Assembly (NCBI GenBank): GCA_001314625.1
Contig: LJSH01000001.1
Coordinates: forward strand, 806,001-870,000
DNA from: Oceanicaulis sp. HLUCCA04
GTDB lineage: Bacteria; Pseudomonadota; Alphaproteobacteria; Caulobacterales; Maricaulaceae
Length of the DNA stretch: 64,000 nucleotides
Direction: 5' to 3'
A program made the position numbers and the translations under genes. This document shows positions 26,754-36,122 of this stretch, piece by piece (the stretch's first letter is position 1; each line of letters opens with the position of its first letter). Below the pieces are notes generated by a model. It ran no database searches and had not been told where the DNA came from. It was given only the letters and a program-made list of their open reading frames with translations.

Positions 26754-28034
26754 ATGCAGCGATACACCCGCCTTTTCCTTATCGTCCTTGGCACCGCGCT
26801 GGCCGCGTTCGTCGCGTTCAATGCATTTGTCGACCCGTATGACACAGGCACCGGACCGGATATTGAGGGTCTGACGGCAAACAAGACCCGCGCCCACGAG
26901 GACGGACGCCGGGTCCAGGTCGGCCACGCAATCGGCCAGGTGGAAGCGGGCACGCTCATCACCGGCTCATCGCGCACCGTGGACGGCTTCCCAATGGAGG
27001 TCGGGGACTGGCCGGGCGGGCTTTACAATGCGGGCATCAGGGGCTCGAACGCGTTCGAGCTGGCCCATCTGGCCGCCATTGCCGGACAGGACCCTGGCCT
27101 GCGCTGTTTCATTGTCGGGCTGGATATGGGCGAGTTCGCCAGCGGTGAGAAATACAAGCCGGCCTTTCCGATCAGCCGCCTTGCTGACGGCCGCCGGTGG
27201 CTGGCCACAGCGCGCGTCACACTGTCACCCAACACGTTTGCAAGGGCCGTCCAGACGGTTTCGGAGAATGTCACCGCAACAGCGCCGCAACCACCCTTCC
27301 GCGATGTCTACGAGGCCGGAGAACAGTATCGCCGCTTCATGAATACGCCCGTCCCGACGCTTCGCTATTACAGCGCGATGCGCATGTCGGATGAGCGCAT
27401 GGACTTCCTGTTTGAGGCGCTGGCGTCACTGGCACGCGAGGGGGTGCAGGTAATCGGCTTTCTCCAGCCGGTCCATGCCTGGAACGAGGAAAGCCTGTTT
27501 GCCGCGGGCCGGGCCGACGAGTATTTCGACTTCCGCGCTGAAATGGCCCGGCGATTTGCCGCCCTCGCTGAGGCCGGATCACCCGTCAATGCGTGCGTAC
27601 CCGGCCAGGCCGGTGTGCTGTGGGATTTTACCGGCTATCAGCCGCCTTCCACGACACCGCTGCCGGAACCCGACCAGACGGCCACCCACCCCGTCTACCA
27701 TGAGCCCGCGCATTATTTGCCCGCACTCGGTCTGGAAATGCTGTCGGTGATGCAATCGGGCGAGGCGCAGGACGGGTTCGGGGTCAATCTGAGCCGGACC
27801 GATCCGCGAGACAGCGAGGCCGGCATACTGGCGCGCCGCGAGGCTTATCTGGCCACGCCCGAAGGCGAGGCCCTGCAAGCTCTGCTCGAGCCGGCGCTTT
27901 CAGAACGCGGCGCACGCGGCTGGCAGAGCGTGTCGATCAGCCACGCCGAGTGGCGCAGCCTGATCGCCCTGAATGCAGCGATAGCCAGCCACCGTGAGCG
28001 GCAAGAGGCTCTGGCGATGGCAAGTGAGGATTAA
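26754..28034 (+). CDS. Membrane-anchored SGNH-like protein, probable partner of the MBOAT acyltransferase
   Basis: This 426-residue protein has an N-terminal anchor (about 6-25). The segment LITGSSRTVDGFP (about residue 66) and a following YNAGIRGSN block resemble the first blocks of DltD/AlgX-like SGNH hydrolases, which accept acetyl groups in the periplasm. The region from 150 on is not a strong match to a named family. Direct coupling to the MBOAT gene (4 bases) supports a shared role in polysaccharide O-acetylation. Confidence 0.65.
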   Translation: MQRYTRLFLIVLGTALAAFVAFNAFVDPYDTGTGPDIEGLTANKTRAHEDGRRVQVGHAIGQVEAGTLITGSSRTVDGFPMEVGDWPGGLYNAGIRGSNAFELAHLAAIAGQDPGLRCFIVGLDMGEFASGEKYKPAFPISRLADGRRWLATARVTLSPNTFARAVQTVSENVTATAPQPPFRDVYEAGEQYRRFMNTPVPTLRYYSAMRMSDERMDFLFEALASLAREGVQVIGFLQPVHAWNEESLFAAGRADEYFDFRAEMARRFAALAEAGSPVNACVPGQAGVLWDFTGYQPPSTTPLPEPDQTATHPVYHEPAHYLPALGLEMLSVMQSGEAQDGFGVNLSRTDPRDSEAGILARREAYLATPEGEALQALLEPALSERGARGWQSVSISHAEWRSLIALNAAIASHRERQEALAMASED

Positions 28035-28669
28035 CTGCGCTGGCGCAGCAGCTTCTTGAAGAAGTATTGCAGCCCGCCGCGGTTTTCCTTGCGGTCCAGC
28101 TCGTCCTGACTGGTCAGGAACGTCACCTGGATGACATAGCGCTCGCCCTCGAAGGGCAGATGGCCATGCCAGGAATTGTCAGAGCGCAGAAAGGCGAAGA
28201 CCTGTCCGGCGAGCGGCGGCACCTGGGCGGCATAATCGTCAAAATCGTCCGGCCCGTTGAGGACGCGGATACAGCCCGCATCACTCTCATCCCAGTGCTC
28301 ATTGAGATAGAGCAGCATGGTAAGGATTTTTGATTTTGAATCGTTGTGGATCGGCCCGTCAGAGAGTTTCGACACGCGGCGCACCGTGATCATGCGCGGC
28401 TTGTCCGTCAGATCAATGCCCAGCTTCTCGCCGAGTATCTCGGCCAGCCGGGCGCTCATGAGATCGTCCGTGACCTTGGCGAAGGCGCCTTTGCGCTCCA
28501 GTTTCGAGAGCGGCAGATAGCCCGGCTCGTTGATAGCCGGATAATCAGCGCGGATCTGCGCGGCCTGCTGCGGCGTTACCACGTCGCTGGCCATTAGATA
28601 GGTGTAGGGTTCGCGCTTGACCGGGCCGGCGGCCAAAGCCTCGAAATTCATCACAGATGCGCCGCTCAT
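28031..28669 (-). CDS. 2-oxoglutarate/Fe(II)-dependent oxygenase
   Basis: The start at 28669 (MSGASVMNF) has AGGA seven bases upstream and gives 212 residues. The double-stranded beta-helix core shows the iron ligands HND (in DGPIHNDSKSK) and a distal H in SWHGHLP, then an Arg in GERYVIQV for 2-oxoglutarate. It resembles prolyl-hydroxylase-like 2OG-FeII_Oxy_3 proteins. The substrate is unknown. It converges with the SGNH-like gene, the stops overlapping by 4 bases. Confidence 0.82.
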   Translation of the reverse strand: MSGASVMNFEALAAGPVKREPYTYLMASDVVTPQQAAQIRADYPAINEPGYLPLSKLERKGAFAKVTDDLMSARLAEILGEKLGIDLTDKPRMITVRRVSKLSDGPIHNDSKSKILTMLLYLNEHWDESDAGCIRVLNGPDDFDDYAAQVPPLAGQVFAFLRSDNSWHGHLPFEGERYVIQVTFLTSQDELDRKENRGGLQYFFKKLLRQRS

Positions 28670-28782
28670 TGCCTGTCCTTTGAAACCGTCCGGTTTGCTG
28701 TAAGTTCTGTCTACTATCGGTGCGTTTCTCATTCAATCGGCCTGCGCGCCCAAGCCGCAACCCCTCTATACAGGAGCAGTCC

Positions 28783-29715
28783 ATGTCCAAGCCCGACATC
28801 ATCATAGACGGACGCAAGAAGGATCTGGGCGGATTTCAGGTCGCGCGCGTCCTGCCATTTGCGAAGAAACGCATGGTCGGCCCGTTCGTGTTCTTCGACG
28901 AAATGGGACCGGCAACATTCGCGCCCGGCGACGGCATCGATGTCCGCCCTCACCCGCATATCGGTCTGGCAACGGTCACCTATCTGTTTGAAGGCGAGAT
29001 GCACCATGCCGACAGTCTGGGCGTTTCGCAGGCAATTCAGCCGGGCGCGGTCAATCTGATGATTGCCGGCAGCGGCATCACGCATTCGGAGCGCACCGAC
29101 CCGCAAGTTCGCGCACGCGGGTTTTCCCTGCATGGCATCCAGACATGGATCGCCCTGCCCGAAGCACGCGAAGAGGACATGGCCAGTTTCGAGCACCACG
29201 CTGCCGAAACCCTGCCGGTATTTTCCGAAGGCGGCGCCGACATCCGCCTGATTATCGGCAGCGCCTACGGCCACACGGCGCCCACGACCATGCTGTCGCC
29301 GACCATCTATTTTCACGCCGAGATGGCGCCGGGCGCGTCCCTGACACTGCCCGGCGGCCATGATGAGCTGGCGGTCTATCTGGTGTCGGGCGATGCCGAC
29401 ATGGGCGGTGTAGCGCTTGAACCCGGACAGATGGGCACGATTGACGGCAGCTCCACCACCGTGTCCAGCCGGTCTGGCGCGCGGGTGATGGTCCTTGGCG
29501 GTGCCGTGATCGGCAAGCGCTTCATTGAATGGAATTTTGTCTCGTCCTCCAAAGAGCGGCTTGAAAAAGCCAAGGAGGACTGGCGCACCAGCGCCGCCGG
29601 CGGATGGGACCGCACGCCCTTTACGCTCCCACCGGGAGAAAACGAATACATTCCCCTGCCCGGCGACGATTTGCCCGGACCGCCTGCCCAGTCAAAAGAC
29701 TGCCCGACGACCTAG
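28783..29715 (+). CDS. Pirin family protein
   Basis: The ATG at 28783 follows CAGGAG and gives 310 residues. The N-terminal cupin carries the pirin metal motif: HPHIGLATVTYLFEGEMHH and ITHSERT supply three His and a Glu. A second cupin and an IGKRFIEWNFVSSS tail follow. Bacterial pirins are Fe-binding and some have quercetinase activity; the role here is unknown. Confidence 0.92.
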   Translation: MSKPDIIIDGRKKDLGGFQVARVLPFAKKRMVGPFVFFDEMGPATFAPGDGIDVRPHPHIGLATVTYLFEGEMHHADSLGVSQAIQPGAVNLMIAGSGITHSERTDPQVRARGFSLHGIQTWIALPEAREEDMASFEHHAAETLPVFSEGGADIRLIIGSAYGHTAPTTMLSPTIYFHAEMAPGASLTLPGGHDELAVYLVSGDADMGGVALEPGQMGTIDGSSTTVSSRSGARVMVLGGAVIGKRFIEWNFVSSSKERLEKAKEDWRTSAAGGWDRTPFTLPPGENEYIPLPGDDLPGPPAQSKDCPTT

Positions 29716-30035
29716 AGCTCTTTACCGAGCGCTTCCAGACGAGCAGCCAGATCACTGCGGACGTGCAGGAAGTCGAGTATTTCGACGTCTGGGCGCATTC
29801 GCCTGAAGACGATGAAATGCATGGACGCGCGCACGTATAGAACGGGTCCGGAGGCCGCCGGCCCGAAACCATCGACACATCGCTCAATCGGCGAGGGCGT
29901 GATCAGGCCCTGACACGTCGTGATCAGTTCAGCACGATAAATTTCAGCCTGCTGTGGACCGAAGCGTGAGAACGTCCAGTCGGCGATGTCTGCCAGCGTT
30001 GCGGCAGCACGCCGGGTAAGGCGGACTGTCGTCAC
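29712..30035 (-). CDS. parE: ParE/RelE-type toxin
   Basis: This 107-residue protein fits ParE: VRLTRRAAATLADIADWT at the N-terminus, a central helix pair, and the C-terminal strands HFIVFRRMRPDVEILDFLH. ParE toxins poison DNA gyrase. Its ATG overlaps the antitoxin stop by 4 bases, as usual for parDE. Its own stop overlaps the end of the convergent pirin gene. Confidence 0.9.
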   Translation of the reverse strand: MTTVRLTRRAAATLADIADWTFSRFGPQQAEIYRAELITTCQGLITPSPIERCVDGFGPAASGPVLYVRASMHFIVFRRMRPDVEILDFLHVRSDLAARLEALGKEL

Positions 30036-30307
30036 TTCCCGGCTTGCTGATGATAGCGCCGTGAAGCAGCGTCAAATGCCCGGTTGATAGCGTCCCCGGC
30101 GCTGCCTTCAGCAAACTCGCCTGCATCAGCCTGAGCAAGACTGTCCGTGATCCTCGCCCGAAGATCGGCCATTTCAGCCTCCTCGCGCTCTAGCAGACGC
30201 AAGCCTGCACGCATGGCCTCACTCACATTCTGGTAACGGCCCGACTGCACGAGACCATCCAGCAGAGCCGCCTGATTATCGGTGAGCACTACATTGCGCG
30301 TGACCAT
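30032..30307 (-). CDS. parD: ParD-type antitoxin
   Basis: This 91-residue protein has the ParD/CopG ribbon-helix-helix N-terminus (NVVLTDNQAALLDGLVQSG, then YQNVSEAMRAGLRLLE) and a charged helical tail for toxin binding. The ATG at 30307 is preferred over the GTG at 30313 because GAGGAG lies six bases upstream of the ATG. It should bind ParE and repress its own promoter. Confidence 0.9.
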   Translation of the reverse strand: MVTRNVVLTDNQAALLDGLVQSGRYQNVSEAMRAGLRLLEREEAEMADLRARITDSLAQADAGEFAEGSAGDAINRAFDAASRRYHQQAGK

Positions 30308-30326
30308 TACCACTCCTCAAACCAGA

Positions 30327-30341
30327 TGGCATAATATGCCA
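30327..30341 (-). promoter_or_regulatory. Palindromic operator candidate of parDE
   Basis: A 15-base perfect inverted repeat, TGGCATA-A-TATGCCA, lies 19 bases upstream of the parD start. On the minus strand it contains TATTAT, a good -10 element. It is the expected kind of site for ParD autorepression. Confidence 0.6.
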
Positions 30342-30356
30342 ATCAGCGGGGCAAAA

Positions 30357-31484
30357 CTAGTCGGGCAATTGTGCCTCCAGCGCCTTGGCCGTCACCAGAT
30401 AGGTGGCAAAGCTGGCCAGCCAGTGGCTGCCCTCATAATGCTCCTCTGTCACCGATTCCACGCCCGCCTCGCGATGTTCATCTGCCGCTGCGAGCAGGGA
30501 GGCAATGCGCGCATCGCCCTCGGGCAGGCGGGCCGCGATGGCCTCCAGATTCCAGGCGCGTGACAGGTTGAAACCGTCCAGATGCACCAGCTTGCCATCG
30601 GTCGGGTCCAGCACCATTCCAGGGCTGATCCAGTCTGCGCTGCCATCTTCAGGGATTTGCGGCAGGAAGGCGGCAAGCCAGTCAGAGAACGCTTCGCGCG
30701 TCATCACACGGCGCATCAGATCGGCTTCCATCAGGCACGGCGACAGGAAATCTTCCCCAGATGGCTCGTAGGCGAGCGGGCAGCTGACATCATCCTGATG
30801 GAAGCTCAGCGTGCGCTCCACCAGCAGGGCTTCGAGTTCGTCATGTCCGGTCTGGCGTGCCCAGTCGAGCGCCAGCGCAAAACCGAACGCGGTCTGGTTA
30901 TGGGTGCCCGAACGCACCGGATAGACCAGGTTGGGCAGCCATTCGAGATAGCGGTCGACGGCCACCGCTTCGAGCGGCTGCAGGGTCTGTGCCCAGCGCT
31001 GCGCGTCGGCATCGTCGAAGCTGCGCAGCTCTGCGGTTAGCTGCAATAGCCAGGCAAGGCCATAGGGGCGTTCAAACGAGGCGCGGCCATCGCCGGCCAT
31101 ATACGCGGCCTCGATGTCTGCGGCCTCGGCGGTGAAGCTGGTATTCAGCGCTGCACGCGCCTCCGCGGCAAACGGCGCATCGGGATAAAGGCGCAGCAAG
31201 CGTACCAGCAGCCAGTGGCCATGGACGGCCGAATGCCAGTCATAGCAGCCGTAGAAAATGGGTGTCAGCTCACTCGGCGGCAGGGCGTCGGCGTCCGACT
31301 GGAGTACATGGGCGATCTTGTTGGGATACTCGCGGTGCACGCAATCAAGCGCCAGGCGCGCGAAACGCTCCACGTCTGCGACTTCCAGCATCGCGCCCTC
31401 CTCCTGTGCACTTGCACCACCCCCGGCAACCAGCAGACACGCACCCGCTGCCATGCCCGCCAGCATCTTTGCCCAATGTTTCAT
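30357..31484 (-). CDS. DUF2891 secreted protein
   Basis: The start at 31484 (MKHWAKML) has a purine-rich AGGGAAGG upstream and gives a 375-residue protein with a signal peptide (ending GGASAQ, about residue 27). The domain matches DUF2891: [32 protein letters not shown] and [10 protein letters not shown]. This is an alpha/alpha-barrel-like family with conserved His and Asp, of unknown activity. It is monocistronic. Confidence 0.85.
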   Translation of the reverse strand: MKHWAKMLAGMAAGACLLVAGGGASAQEEGAMLEVADVERFARLALDCVHREYPNKIAHVLQSDADALPPSELTPIFYGCYDWHSAVHGHWLLVRLLRLYPDAPFAAEARAALNTSFTAEAADIEAAYMAGDGRASFERPYGLAWLLQLTAELRSFDDADAQRWAQTLQPLEAVAVDRYLEWLPNLVYPVRSGTHNQTAFGFALALDWARQTGHDELEALLVERTLSFHQDDVSCPLAYEPSGEDFLSPCLMEADLMRRVMTREAFSDWLAAFLPQIPEDGSADWISPGMVLDPTDGKLVHLDGFNLSRAWNLEAIAARLPEGDARIASLLAAADEHREAGVESVTEEHYEGSHWLASFATYLVTAKALEAQLPD

Positions 31485-31644
31485 CTTCGGCCTTCCCTTT
31501 TGCCTTCGGGGTGGAAGCCTAGGCGGTGCGGCGGCGTTGGGAAAGCGCTGCACTTTGAACCCTTGGCGCGGCGGTCAATTCGGGGCTAGAAAGAGCACAT
31601 ACACGACAAGGCTCCGGCAAGCGGGCCCGTCCGAGGGAGAGATC

Positions 31645-33267
31645 ATGTCTGACGTAGCCACGCCGATCCGCGATCTGCGCGATCTGGGTATCAGCCGTCC
31701 GGGCAAGCTGAATATCAACTGGCTTGAGCCTGCACTGTATGAAGAAGCTATCCGGCGCGGCGAGGGGCGCGTTGCCAATGGCGGCGCACTGGTCGTCGAG
31801 ACCGGCCAGCACACCGGGCGCTCCGCGCGTGACAAGTTCACCGTGCGTGACGATACCACCGACGGCAATATCTGGTGGGACTTCAACACTGCCATGACCC
31901 CGGCCCATTTCGATGCCCTGTGGGCGGACATGCGCGCCCATATGGAAGGGCGCGAACTGTTCGTGCAGGAGCTGTTCGGCGGTGCCGACCACACTCACCG
32001 CCTGCCGGTGCGAATCGTATCGGAACTGGCTTGGCATTCACTCTTCATCCGCCACCTGCTGCGCCGGCCAAGCCCGGCCGAGCTGGAAGATTTTGCGCCC
32101 AAGTTCACCATCGTGAACCTGCCGAGCTTCCGCGCCGATGAAGCGCGCCACGGCACGCGCCATGGCTCTGAAACCGTCATCGCCATCAATTTCACCGAAA
32201 AGCTGGTGCTGATTGGCGGCACCTCCTATGCGGGCGAGACCAAGAAAGCGGTCTTCACGATCCTGAACTACCTCCTGCCCGAAAAGCACATCATGCCGAT
32301 GCATTGCTCGGTGAATGTGGGCGAAAAAGGTGACAGCGCGGTCTTTTTTGGATTGTCCGGTACCGGCAAGACCACCCTCTCCGCCGATCCCAACCGTAAG
32401 CTGATCGGTGATGATGAACATGGCTGGAGCGAGAACGGCCTCTTCAATTTCGAGGGCGGCTGCTACGCCAAGATGATCCGGCTGTCCAAGGAGGCCGAAC
32501 CGGATATCTACGCCACAACCGCCATGTGGGGGACCGTGCTTGAAAACGTGGTCATGGACCCGTCCACGCGCGAACTCGATCTTGACAGCGCCGAGCTGGC
32601 CGAGAACTCGCGCGGGGCCTACCCGCTGCACTATATCCCCAACGCCTGCGACAGGAATGTGTGCGAACACCCGTCCACGCTCGTCATGCTGACCTGTGAT
32701 GCGTTCGGTGTGATGCCGCCCATCGCAAGGCTGACGCCCGCGCAGGCCATGTACCATTTCCTGTCCGGCTATACGGCGAAAGTGGCGGGCACCGAGAAGG
32801 GGGTGGACGAGCCTTCGGCTACCTTCTCCACCTGCTTTGGCGCGCCCTTCATGCCCCGCCATCCGGCCGAGTACGGCAATTTGCTGCGTGAGCTGATCGC
32901 GCGCCATGGCGTCCAGTGCTGGCTGGTCAATACCGGCTGGACGGGCGGCGCCTATGGCACGGGCCATCGCATGCCGATCCGCGCGACGCGCACCCTGCTC
33001 AATGCGGCCATTGATGGAACGCTGTCGGCGGCGCAATTCCGCAAGGATCCGGTATTCGGGTTTGATGTGCCGGTCTCGGTGCCGGGTATTGACCCGGCCA
33101 TCCTCGACCCGCGCCAGACCTGGTCTGATGCCACCGCCTATGACGCGCAGGCGCTCAAGCTGGCCGACATGTTCGTAGCGAATTTTGAAAAGTTCGAGAC
33201 CCATGTCGATCCGGCGGTGCGCGCATCGGCTCCCAGCCCCGACGCCATCCGGGCGGCGGCGGAGTAA
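31645..33267 (+). CDS. pckA: Phosphoenolpyruvate carboxykinase (ATP)
   Basis: This 540-residue enzyme converts oxaloacetate and ATP to PEP, CO2 and ADP for gluconeogenesis. Signatures include the substrate loop [17 protein letters not shown], the kinase-1a motif [14 protein letters not shown] (about residue 237), [20 protein letters not shown] and [15 protein letters not shown]. The ATG at 31645 follows GAGGGAGAG. Length is standard. Confidence 0.97.
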   Translation: MSDVATPIRDLRDLGISRPGKLNINWLEPALYEEAIRRGEGRVANGGALVVETGQHTGRSARDKFTVRDDTTDGNIWWDFNTAMTPAHFDALWADMRAHMEGRELFVQELFGGADHTHRLPVRIVSELAWHSLFIRHLLRRPSPAELEDFAPKFTIVNLPSFRADEARHGTRHGSETVIAINFTEKLVLIGGTSYAGETKKAVFTILNYLLPEKHIMPMHCSVNVGEKGDSAVFFGLSGTGKTTLSADPNRKLIGDDEHGWSENGLFNFEGGCYAKMIRLSKEAEPDIYATTAMWGTVLENVVMDPSTRELDLDSAELAENSRGAYPLHYIPNACDRNVCEHPSTLVMLTCDAFGVMPPIARLTPAQAMYHFLSGYTAKVAGTEKGVDEPSATFSTCFGAPFMPRHPAEYGNLLRELIARHGVQCWLVNTGWTGGAYGTGHRMPIRATRTLLNAAIDGTLSAAQFRKDPVFGFDVPVSVPGIDPAILDPRQTWSDATAYDAQALKLADMFVANFEKFETHVDPAVRASAPSPDAIRAAAE

Positions 33268-33283
33268 GGCGGACTGGCAGCGC

Positions 33284-33739
33284 ATGGGAATCATCCGGCT
33301 AACGCCCGATGATGAGAGCCGGTATGGCGAATGGCTTGCCGTGTTCGGCAAGCCATTCGACGAGCTGGAGACCTACACCGGCGCGATGCCGTCGGCCGGT
33401 TATCGCAATCGCCTGCTGGCAGACCCCCGTTTCATCGCGCTGGCGGCGCTGAACGGGGAAACCATCGTCGGCGCCCTCGCGGCCTATGTGCTTGTGAAGT
33501 TCGAGCAGGAACGCAGCGAAATCTACATTTACGACCTCGCCGTGGACGAGGCGCACCGACGCCAGGGTATCGGGCAGGCCCTTGTCAACGAGACGCGCCA
33601 CATCGCGCACGATGTCGGGGCCTGGGTGGTGTATGTGCAGGCCGACCATGTCGATCCGCCAGCCATTGCGCTCTACACAAAACTCGGCACGCGCGAAGAC
33701 GTGCTGCATTTCGACATGACGCCGATGGAGCGGGACTAG
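33284..33739 (+). CDS. GNAT acetyltransferase of the AAC(3)-I type
   Basis: This 151-residue GNAT protein aligns, from memory of the family, over almost its full length with aminoglycoside 3-N-acetyltransferases AAC(3)-I. FGKPFDELETYTGAMPS, FIALAALNGETIVGALAAYV, KFEQERSEIYIYDLAV, the acetyl-CoA loop EAHRRQGIGQAL (about 88-99), VYVQADH and ALYTKLGTREDVLHFD are all family blocks. Whether it acetylates aminoglycosides is not known. It lies 16 bases after pckA, with no mobile element or integron signal nearby. Confidence 0.82.
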   Translation: MGIIRLTPDDESRYGEWLAVFGKPFDELETYTGAMPSAGYRNRLLADPRFIALAALNGETIVGALAAYVLVKFEQERSEIYIYDLAVDEAHRRQGIGQALVNETRHIAHDVGAWVVYVQADHVDPPAIALYTKLGTREDVLHFDMTPMERD

Positions 33740-33803
33740 TCCTCGTGCTTCGAAACGCGCTCTTGCGGAGCCTCCTAAGCATGAGGGCTTGGGTCGCGCT
33801 TTT

Positions 33804-33856
33804 CCGTCATCCTGAGGGTAAGCGAAGCGAACGTCTCGAAGGACGAGGGAAAAGCA
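33804..33856. repeat. Dispersed-type intergenic repeat
   Basis: The segment TTCCGTCATCCTGAGGGTAA ... GTCTCGAAGGACGAGGG between the acetyltransferase and the helicase has the form of a common dispersed intergenic repeat of alphaproteobacteria. Only one copy occurs in this window, so the call is from familiarity with the motif. Confidence 0.5.
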
Positions 33857-33919
33857 ACCCTGCCGGCATGGTTCCCCCGGACCGCTGACGCGGCCGGAGG
33901 ATGACAAATTGAGGATGTG

Positions 33920-35230
33920 CTACGCGCTCTGGCGATTACCGCCCTGCCCGCCACCAGGCTTGCGGCGGCGATTATTCGACCGCTTCTGACCGCCGCCGCC
34001 GGCCTGCTGGCCGCGATGACCACCTCCGCCCTGACCGCCGCCATTGCGGCGCTGGCCACCCTGTCCGCGCTGGGGCTGGACCGGACGGGTCGGGCCGGAG
34101 ATCGGCGGAGCGTCATTCAGCCCCTTGATCCGCAAGCCGGTGAGCTTCTCGATATCCTGCAGCAGGCCGCGCTCATCAGGCGCGACAAGGGCCACAGCCC
34201 GGCCTTCCGCGCCCGCCCGGGCCGTGCGGCCAATGCGGTGGACATAGGATTCGGGCACATTGGGCAGCTCGAAATTCACCACCAGTTGCACGCCGTCGAT
34301 ATCGAGACCGCGCGCGGCAATGTCGGTGGCGACCAGCACGCGCATCTCACCGGACTTGAAAGCCTCAAGGGCCTTTTCACGCTGGTTCTGGCTTTTATTG
34401 CCGTGGATGGCCGCGGCCTTGTGGCCGTACTCGACGAGGAATTTGGCGACCTTGTCTGCCCCGCGTTTTGTACGGGTGAAGATGATGGTGCTCTTCCTGG
34501 CTTCCGGCGCCATCAGGTCAATGAGCGCCTGACGCTTCTCGGCCGTTCCGACATAGATGACGGCCTGGTCGATACGTTCGACCGGTTTTGCCTGATTGGC
34601 CACAGCGACAGTGACGGGGTCGCGCAGGAAATCATCAGCCAGCGCACGGATGGGCGGGGGCATGGTGGCCGAGAACATCACCGTCTGGCGGGGCTTGCCT
34701 ACCATGTGCAGGATTTTGCGAAGCGCCGGCATGAAGCCCAGATCAAGCATCTGGTCGGCCTCGTCCAGCACGACCAGCGATGTCAGGTCCAGGCGCGCCT
34801 TGCGGTCAGCCACGTGGTCCAGCAAACGGCCGGGCGTCGCGACAAGAATATCAAGGCCGCGCGCCAGGGCGCGCACTTGGGGTCCGTGCTTCACACCGCC
34901 AAAGACAACCGCGTGGGTCAGCCCGGTATTACGGCCATAGACCGCGATGGAGTTGCCGATCTGGGCCGCCAGCTCGCGCGTCGGGGCGAGGATCAGGCAA
35001 CGGCAGGACAGGCCGGGCGCCTGCTTTTTCTCTTCGATCAGCCGGGTAAGGATGGGCAGCACAAAGGCCGCCGTCTTACCGGTGCCCGTCTGGGCGATGC
35101 CGACAACATCCTTGCCGTCCAGCAAGGGCGGTATGGCGCGCACCTGAATCGGCGTCGGCGTCTCATAGCCTTCTTCAGATACAGCGCGTTCAACCGGGGC
35201 CGCGAGGCCCAGTTCGGAAAATTTGGTCAT
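33920..35230 (-). CDS. rhlE: DEAD-box RNA helicase (RhlE-like)
   Basis: Start at 35230 (MTKFSELGL; AAAGG upstream) gives 436 residues. All core motifs are present: Q motif (ETPTPIQ), AQTGTGKTA (about 46), PTRELA, DEAD (about 155), SAT, and HRIGRTARAG. The C-terminal 60 residues are basic and rich in Gly, Gln and Arg, as in RhlE proteins, and probably bind RNA. About 280 bases with no gene separate it from the next coding region upstream. Confidence 0.92.
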   Translation of the reverse strand: MTKFSELGLAAPVERAVSEEGYETPTPIQVRAIPPLLDGKDVVGIAQTGTGKTAAFVLPILTRLIEEKKQAPGLSCRCLILAPTRELAAQIGNSIAVYGRNTGLTHAVVFGGVKHGPQVRALARGLDILVATPGRLLDHVADRKARLDLTSLVVLDEADQMLDLGFMPALRKILHMVGKPRQTVMFSATMPPPIRALADDFLRDPVTVAVANQAKPVERIDQAVIYVGTAEKRQALIDLMAPEARKSTIIFTRTKRGADKVAKFLVEYGHKAAAIHGNKSQNQREKALEAFKSGEMRVLVATDIAARGLDIDGVQLVVNFELPNVPESYVHRIGRTARAGAEGRAVALVAPDERGLLQDIEKLTGLRIKGLNDAPPISGPTRPVQPQRGQGGQRRNGGGQGGGGHRGQQAGGGGQKRSNNRRRKPGGGQGGNRQSA

Positions 35231-35510
35231 TTCAATGCCTTTCATGCGGGCGCGCGTATCAACGCGCCGGCCCGCCGGGGGAGTTATGTTTTTGACAACT
35301 GCGCAGATCAGCCGCCGGTTAGGGGGTGAGGCCGCCACTATTGGCAAACCATGCATCCCACGCCCGGACTTGAGGTTCGCGGGGGTATTCCCGCTGCCGG
35401 TCCGATCAGGCCACGCTTGAAGCCTTGTGAAGGCCCTTCTACGCACGTGGCACTTATGCGCTGGGCGGGGGTATGCGCAGGCTTTGCGGCAAATGCAAGG
35501 CCTGTTGCCG

Positions 35511-36122
35511 TCAGATCACGAGATCGGGATCGAGAAATACCGCCATCTGGCTGGCCCCGCCTATATCCTCACGAACGCCGGCAATGTCGCGCACCAGCCA
35601 GCGGCGGCGGTGTCGCCCCGCTACACCTTCGGCCCATTGGCGGAAACGTGGGCGGTCCCATTCAAACTTGTGCCCGGGGTGGCGAAAGCGGTGCGCAGGC
35701 ACGCCCAGCAGCGGATTATACCCTGCATTGGGTGTGGTGATGATGACGGTTTTCGGCGCGATCACGTCAAAGACCGCCCGCTCCCAGCGCGACAGCTGAT
35801 CAGGCGGCAGATGCTCGATCGTTTCCACCATTACCACGGCATCAAAGCCCGCCAGCTGGCGGTGCGGGTCCAGCATGGAACCTTCGACCAGCGTCACGCG
35901 GTCTCGAATGGCTTCATCAAGGACGGCCAGGGCTGCGCGCAACGCCCCCAGCGCCGTAACGGATTGTTCAACACCCACAAGGCGCACAAAGGCTGGGTCA
36001 TCGATCAGACGCAGCAACAGCGCGCCATCGCCACACCCCAGATCCGCCACCGAGCGGGCGCCCGTAATGCGCAGGACGTCCATCACGGCCTGCAGCCGTT
36101 CCTCGTGCAGCGCCGTGCTCAT
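35511..36122 (-). CDS. Hen1-like RNA 3'-terminal 2'-O-methyltransferase domain protein
   Basis: The ATG at 36122 overlaps the upstream stop (ATGA) and gives 203 residues. After a SAM motif (VADLGCGDGALL) come the Hen1 metal-site blocks: VETIEHL (Glu, Glu, His; about 97-103) and FRHPGHKFEW (His; about 147-156), with TTPNAGYN between them and RFRQW after. In eukaryotic and bacterial Hen1 these residues bind the metal that positions the RNA 3' ribose. Bacterial Hen1 is usually paired with Pnkp ligase; no pnkp gene is in the window. Confidence 0.8.
   Translation of the reverse strand: MSTALHEERLQAVMDVLRITGARSVADLGCGDGALLLRLIDDPAFVRLVGVEQSVTALGALRAALAVLDEAIRDRVTLVEGSMLDPHRQLAGFDAVVMVETIEHLPPDQLSRWERAVFDVIAPKTVIITTPNAGYNPLLGVPAHRFRHPGHKFEWDRPRFRQWAEGVAGRHRRRWLVRDIAGVREDIGGASQMAVFLDPDLVI

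Noticed and set aside
32038-33351. Long minus-strand frame opposite pckA
   Set aside because: pckA is complete with kinase motifs and a good ribosome-binding site; the antisense frame is a shadow.
33917-35329. Long plus-strand frame opposite the helicase gene
   Set aside because: The minus strand carries every DEAD-box motif; the plus frame has none and is a shadow.
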